DNA of 39,436 bases from Cyanobacteria bacterium UBA11370. Its GTDB lineage: Bacteria; Cyanobacteriota; Cyanobacteriia; Cyanobacteriales; Coleofasciculaceae. The first letter of the stretch is position 1. Each line of letters begins with the position of its first letter. Shown here in pieces: positions 35,341 through 39,436 of the stretch. Position numbers and translations under genes: made by a program. The DNA is taken from NCBI GenBank assembly GCA_003486645.1, contig DNGI01000080.1, positions 14,279 to 53,714 of the forward strand, written 5' to 3'. Under the pieces are notes generated by a model. The model worked only from the letters and a program-made list of their open reading frames with translations. It had not been told where the DNA came from and made no database searches.

Positions 35341-38300
35341 CTAATATCTACTGGGACTGCAAATATCATCGCAGAGAGTGCGATCGCTTTCACTCACATT
35401 TGGGTTAGTTTTAAGATAATCTCGTAGCCAATTGCAACCACGTATTAGTAAATCATCTAGATTCAAATTCCACAGTTTCACTGTGCAATCTCTGCTAGCA
35501 GAAGCAATTATCTGACCATCAGGACTGAAGCAAACACTCAAAACCCTATCGCTATGACCCTCGAAGGTTTGCACAACCTTACCATCTAAACCCCACAGTT
35601 TCACCGTATTATCAGCGCTAGCAGAGGCAATCATTTGCCCATTGGGACTAAAGGTGACACTATAGACCCAATGGCTATGACCCTCGAAGGTTTGCACAAC
35701 CTTACCATCTAAACCCCACAGTTTCACTGTATTATCAGCGCTAGCAGAGGCAATCATTTGCCCATCGGGGCTAAAACTGACACTATAGACCTCATCTTTA
35801 TGTTCCTGAAAGGTTTGCACAACCTTGCCATCCAAATACCATAATTTCACCGTGCCGTCAGTGCTAGCAGATGCAATCATTTGACCGTCGGGACTAAAGC
35901 TAACAGTGAAAACATAATTTTTATGCCCTTGAAAGGTGTTTAAAATTGTGCCATCCAAGCTCCATAATTTCACTGTATGGTCACGGCTAGCAGAGGCAAT
36001 CATCTGCCCATTGGGACTAAAGCATACACTCGACACTCTATCCGTATGCCCCTGAAGCGTTTGCAAAATTGTGCCGTCCAAACTCCATAATTTCACTGTA
36101 TGGTCACGGCTAGCAGAGGCAATCATCTGCCCATTGGGACTAAAGCATACACTCAACACTCTATCAGTATGCCCCTGTAAAGTTTGTACAACTGTACCAT
36201 CTAAACGCCATAGTTTCACTGTGTTATTGTAATTAGCAGAGGCAATCATTCGACCGTCGGGACTAAAGCACACACTCCAAACCATACCGCCGCGCCCCTG
36301 AAACTCTTGTACTCCTGCACCCTCAAAATGCCAGAGTTTTACCCTACCATCAGCACTAGCAGAAGCAATTTTTTGTAGGTCAGGGCTAAAGCTAACACTA
36401 TAGACACGCTCACTATGCCCCCAAAAAGTTTGTAGCAATGCGCCATCAACTCCCCACACTTTCACTGTACCGTCAGCGCTAGCGGAGGCAATCATTTGCC
36501 CATCGGGACTGAAACTCACAGTCTTGACTGCTTCTCTATATCCTTCGATGGTTTGCAGTCGCATACCATCGATATTCCAAAGTTTCAGCGTTCCGTCAGG
36601 GCTAGCGGAGGCAACTGTTTGTCCATCTGGACTGAAGGTCACAGTCGTGACTACACCCAGATGCCTCTGGAAAGTTTTTAGGCGCTGACCATCAAATTGC
36701 CAGAGTTTCATTATGCCGTCAGCATTAGCCGAGGCAATGGTATGTCCATCTGGACTAAAGCAGACAGTATAGATTTGACCAGTATGCCCCTCAAAGGTGT
36801 GTAGTAAAGTACCATCGAGTTTCCAAATTTTCACCGCACCGTCATCCCCAGCCGACGCAATCACTTGTCCATTTGGGCTGAAGTTAACACTATAAGTACC
36901 ACCACCGTGACCTTCAAAGGTGTGTAGTAAAGTACCATCGAGTTTCCACAGTTTTAGGATACCATCAGCACCAGCAGAGATAATTGTTTGCCCATCTGGG
37001 CTGAAGCTTACACTATAGAGACCAACCCGATTTGCCTGGAAAGTGTGCAATAAAGTGCCATCAAGTTCCCATAGTTTTACCGTACCGTCACCGCTAGCGG
37101 AGGCAATCATTTGCCCATCGGGACTGAAGCTGATGCTGTAAACCGTATCACTATGCCCCTCCAAGCAATTACGTTCTCGCACTTGGTTGAGGGTTTGATA
37201 GAATTGGTTTCTGATCTGCCTCTTCAGCTCAGATGGAGCTAGATCTGCCATGTGCTGTAATTTTTTCGCAGCTTTGACAACAGCTAATAACGCCTCAAGT
37301 TGTTTATCAGATAGCCAAAGCACTTGAGATAGAGAATTGAGCGCCTCAATTTCGGCAATTTCTGCTCGCTTTCGTTCCTCCTGTTCTTTCTGCAAAGCCT
37401 CCTCTTTCTCTTTTAATACCTGTCTCAATTGTGCTTCCGTTAACCTCTGCTTCTCCTTAGCTGCTGCAAGTTCTGCCACCAATCCCAGTTCTTGCTGCTG
37501 GCGAATAAATACCGACAAATAATCATGAACCAGTTGATAACGATTAGCTGGCTTTTCAGGTAACAGTAATACTAAACCAGACTCAACAAAAATCCTTAAT
37601 ATAAAATCTAACTTACTAACTTCTGTATTCAAATCCCCTACTAACGCCTCTAAATCCCGTTCCAACTCAACGCGAGTCTTCAACGGACGAGTCCCCTTTT
37701 CATCTGTCAACAAATACAACACCAATTCCGCCGCCTGCCTATTCTCAACCCCACAATCTGATACTACTTCCGCCAAATAGCGCCTAACTAATTCTTCCTT
37801 CGTTCCCAACTCTCTATATTGAACAAGAGTTTTAATCCCCTCCGCTTGCAATTGTGCCCCTACCACCTGCAACTCAATCGGTAAAACTTCCCCCGTTAAA
37901 CCCGCTAAATCCTTAACCAATTCATCAATTAATTCAGGTTCTAAATAAAAGCGCGATCGCGTCGTTAAATCCTCAATAATCGCCCTAGCATCAATGGGCG
38001 AAAAATTACCCAACCCATACAGCACATTCTTCCCCAAAATATCATGACCAATCACACTCATACTTTCCAGGCGATTTCCCTCCAGCAAATAATGCAAATA
38101 ATCCTCCCGCAAAGAAAGAATCACCTTCACCGACAAAATCTGCAAACATTCCCCCAAAAACTCCCAAAACAACCGCCGTTCAATGACACTACTATAAGTA
38201 AAAAAGAACTCCTCAAACTGGTCAAAAATCAACACCGTCCGCAGATTCCGTTCTTCATTTTCCCGCAACCGTTCAATTAACAATTCTCGATATCGAACTT

Positions 38301-39436
38301 TAGATGTGAAATCTTGGATTTCCTCACCATTCCCCACCCCATCCGCCAAATCCGTTACCCCATCCGTTACATCCGTTACCAAATCCGCTGCCCCATCCGC
38401 TACATCCGCTACCAAATCCGCTGCCACATCCGCTGCCAATTCCTCCATCCAATTCGTATAAACCCGCATTACCACAGGCAAATTATCCTGAATTCCAATC
38501 ACTCGCTGCTTCAAAGCTGGCACAACTCCCGCATTCACCAGCGAACTTTTCCCCACACCAGAAAACCCGTGAATCACAATCAACTTACAATCATTCCGTC
38601 CAATTCGTTCCAACAATCGCTCTAAATCTCGCTGTCTTCCCGACGCTATAATTTCCGGAGCAACTGTTTCTTGATTTGCCATTCGGACTGAAGATTCTTC
38701 TCGATGAGGTTGCAACCTACCCGCACCAATAAACGCTCGAATTCCATATTGCTGTTCTACCGAAAGCCGCAGTTGCTTCGTTGTAAATGCCTCTAAATAA
38801 TGCTTCTCTTCCAAGTAAAGTTCTCGCAACTCTTCCAAAATGCGGATATAAACCTTTGGATGTCCAAAATCGCCTAAATCTCTCGCTTTAACCAAATGAG
38901 CGATCGCACTTTGCTTTTCTCCTAATTGTCGTTCGGCTTGGGATAAAAATAGCAAATTTAAACCCTGAAACCATCGTTTTTCTTTAGGGAGTTGTGCTAT
39001 AATATGTTCAGCTTGTTCAGCAGCTTGACGAGCTTCAATCCAGCGTTTTTGTTGTAATGCCGTTTCTGCTAAAAAGCCATAATCTTGAGCTAATTTGTTA
39101 GTACTCTCATAGGTTTGATGTAAGGTTATAGCCTTTTTAGCTAATTGTTCTAATTCATCCCATGCCTGAATTCGTTGCAGGACTCGTTCCAATTGGGTGA
39201 TACATTTAGCGACTAAATCAGGGCGGTTTTCTTGCTCAAATATTTTGATACATTCTTGTAGAGGAATCTGAGATTTTTTCCAGTTAGCCGTGCGGTGTTT
39301 TTGGCGGTCAGCGATGCGATAATAGTAGAGTCCGATGTGAAATAGTACTAGCCCCGCTTTTAATTTAGGATTGGTAAGATTGGGAGCAGATGTGGCAACG
39401 GATTGGGTAACGGATGTAGCGGATGTGGCAACGGAT
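35341..39436 (-). CDS. TPR-STAND NTPase-WD40 protein, 5' end outside the window
   Basis: A very large soluble protein. A TTG at 39192 would give 1283 residues, but the frame stays open through the right edge with no in-frame start, so the gene is taken as partial. Order of domains: a helical TPR-like region; a STAND NTPase with Walker A GFSGVGKSSLVNAG (residue 209 onward from the TTG) and Walker B LIFDQFEEFF (321-330); a helical region and a charged coiled coil; then 14 WD40 repeats (about 35440-37170), enough for two seven-bladed propellers, and a short tail (LIRGCNWLRDYL). Several blades are almost identical, implying recent duplication. STAND proteins act as ligand-triggered switches in signalling or immunity. 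Residues 253-288 are a repeat-encoded insert between the Walker motifs. Confidence 0.92.
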   Translation of the reverse strand, partial: SVATSATSVTQSVATSAPNLTNPKLKAGLVLFHIGLYYYRIADRQKHRTANWKKSQIPLQECIKIFEQENRPDLVAKCITQLERVLQRIQAWDELEQLAKKAITLHQTYESTNKLAQDYGFLAETALQQKRWIEARQAAEQAEHIIAQLPKEKRWFQGLNLLFLSQAERQLGEKQSAIAHLVKARDLGDFGHPKVYIRILEELRELYLEEKHYLEAFTTKQLRLSVEQQYGIRAFIGAGRLQPHREESSVRMANQETVAPEIIASGRQRDLERLLERIGRNDCKLIVIHGFSGVGKSSLVNAGVVPALKQRVIGIQDNLPVVMRVYTNWMEELAADVAADLVADVADGAADLVTDVTDGVTDLADGVGNGEEIQDFTSKVRYRELLIERLRENEERNLRTVLIFDQFEEFFFTYSSVIERRLFWEFLGECLQILSVKVILSLREDYLHYLLEGNRLESMSVIGHDILGKNVLYGLGNFSPIDARAIIEDLTTRSRFYLEPELIDELVKDLAGLTGEVLPIELQVVGAQLQAEGIKTLVQYRELGTKEELVRRYLAEVVSDCGVENRQAAELVLYLLTDEKGTRPLKTRVELERDLEALVGDLNTEVSKLDFILRIFVESGLVLLLPEKPANRYQLVHDYLSVFIRQQQELGLVAELAAAKEKQRLTEAQLRQVLKEKEEALQKEQEERKRAEIAEIEALNSLSQVLWLSDKQLEALLAVVKAAKKLQHMADLAPSELKRQIRNQFYQTLNQVRERNCLEGHSDTVYSISFSPDGQMIASASGDGTVKLWELDGTLLHTFQANRVGLYSVSFSPDGQTIISAGADGILKLWKLDGTLLHTFEGHGGGTYSVNFSPNGQVIASAGDDGAVKIWKLDGTLLHTFEGHTGQIYTVCFSPDGHTIASANADGIMKLWQFDGQRLKTFQRHLGVVTTVTFSPDGQTVASASPDGTLKLWNIDGMRLQTIEGYREAVKTVSFSPDGQMIASASADGTVKVWGVDGALLQTFWGHSERVYSVSFSPDLQKIASASADGRVKLWHFEGAGVQEFQGRGGMVWSVCFSPDGRMIASANYNNTVKLWRLDGTVVQTLQGHTDRVLSVCFSPNGQMIASASRDHTVKLWSLDGTILQTLQGHTDRVSSVCFSPNGQMIASASRDHTVKLWSLDGTILNTFQGHKNYVFTVSFSPDGQMIASASTDGTVKLWYLDGKVVQTFQEHKDEVYSVSFSPDGQMIASASADNTVKLWGLDGKVVQTFEGHSHWVYSVTFSPNGQMIASASADNTVKLWGLDGKVVQTFEGHSDRVLSVCFSPDGQIIASASRDCTVKLWNLNLDDLLIRGCNWLRDYLKTNPNVSESDRTLCDDICSPSRY
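38329..38436. repeat. In-frame short repeat array inside the STAND NTPase domain
   Basis: The same GGATG-type repeat, here reading CATCCG on the plus strand. On the coding strand it gives about 36 residues of alternating DVA, DLV and DGVT units. It falls between Walker A and Walker B, where no length would be expected. All units are multiples of three, so the frame is kept. Confidence 0.88.
39390..39436. repeat. Second in-frame copy of the repeat near the 5' part of the STAND gene (cut by the edge)
   Basis: GGATGTGGCAACGGATTGGG... in the forward orientation, opposite to the copy at 38329-38436. On the coding strand it reads as Ser/Val/Ala/Thr-rich sequence (SVATSATSVT). It continues to the last base of the window. 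Confidence 0.8.

Noticed and set aside
38314..38625. Plus-strand open frame of 103 codons opposite the STAND gene (IRYIRYQIR-type repeats)
   Set aside because: It is the antisense reading of the in-frame repeat and the NTPase gene, which has clear Walker motifs on the other strand.

Overview
The window looks like chromosomal DNA of a cyanobacterium, probably a filamentous one. The reasons are the very frequent HIP1 octamer (GCGATCGC), heptameric short tandem repeats of the GGTTGTT type, a bilin-type phytochrome, a cyanobacterial rpsB-tsf-(unknown)-recG order, RemA next to gmk, an ArsS/TVP38 pair and a large WD40-STAND protein. The genus is not fixed by the sequence; a Coleofasciculus/Moorena/Microcoleus-like organism is only an inference.

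Layout. 1-5390: a core block of ribosomal protein S2, EF-Ts, a conserved coiled-coil protein and RecG. 5435-8649: a two-gene unit with a 4-base ATGA overlap, encoding a small HEPN-like protein and a 925-residue protein that carries a KGGVGR-type SIMIBI ATPase and a second P-loop NTPase. It has the architecture of a conflict/defence module. 8753-9746: YidD and a DUF427 protein. 10243-12813: a GAF-PAS-PAS-GGDEF-EAL protein behind a 0.5 kb structured leader. 12961-15317: a retropepsin-like protease, a Uma2 nuclease-like protein and an unknown, possibly kinase-like protein. 15485-17211: arsS and a TVP38/TMEM64 membrane protein. 17535-18780: an overlapping pair of an endonuclease/exonuclease/phosphatase-fold enzyme and a small unknown protein. 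18807-20003: a secreted DUF6816-like protein whose 5' end is fused to an IS630-like remnant. 20045-23371: a phytochrome with GGDEF and EAL-type output. 23694-25535: RqcH. 25627-26087: a RelE/ParE toxin-antitoxin pair. 26341-27186: remA-gmk. 27340-28458: a PiT phosphate transporter. 28949-30096: a 51-codon ORF coupled to a GAF-GGDEF protein. 30341-31477: a ferrochelatase-like protein ending in eight histidines. 31692-34191: a TrpF-like protein and a DUF3352 protein. 34291-35276: short-period repeat arrays surrounding a GxxExxY nuclease-like gene. 35341-39436: a TPR-STAND-WD40 protein that runs off the right edge.

Themes. Three c-di-GMP proteins lie within 20 kb, each with a different sensory input; two of the three GGDEF domains have lost metal- or substrate-site residues. 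The right-hand 5 kb is shaped by one family of GGATG-type short repeats. It occurs as forward and reverse arrays either side of the GxxExxY gene, inside the NTPase domain of the STAND gene, and again at the window edge. The HEPN/KGGVGR pair and the repeat/GxxExxY/STAND neighbourhood are the two best candidates for an undescribed system.
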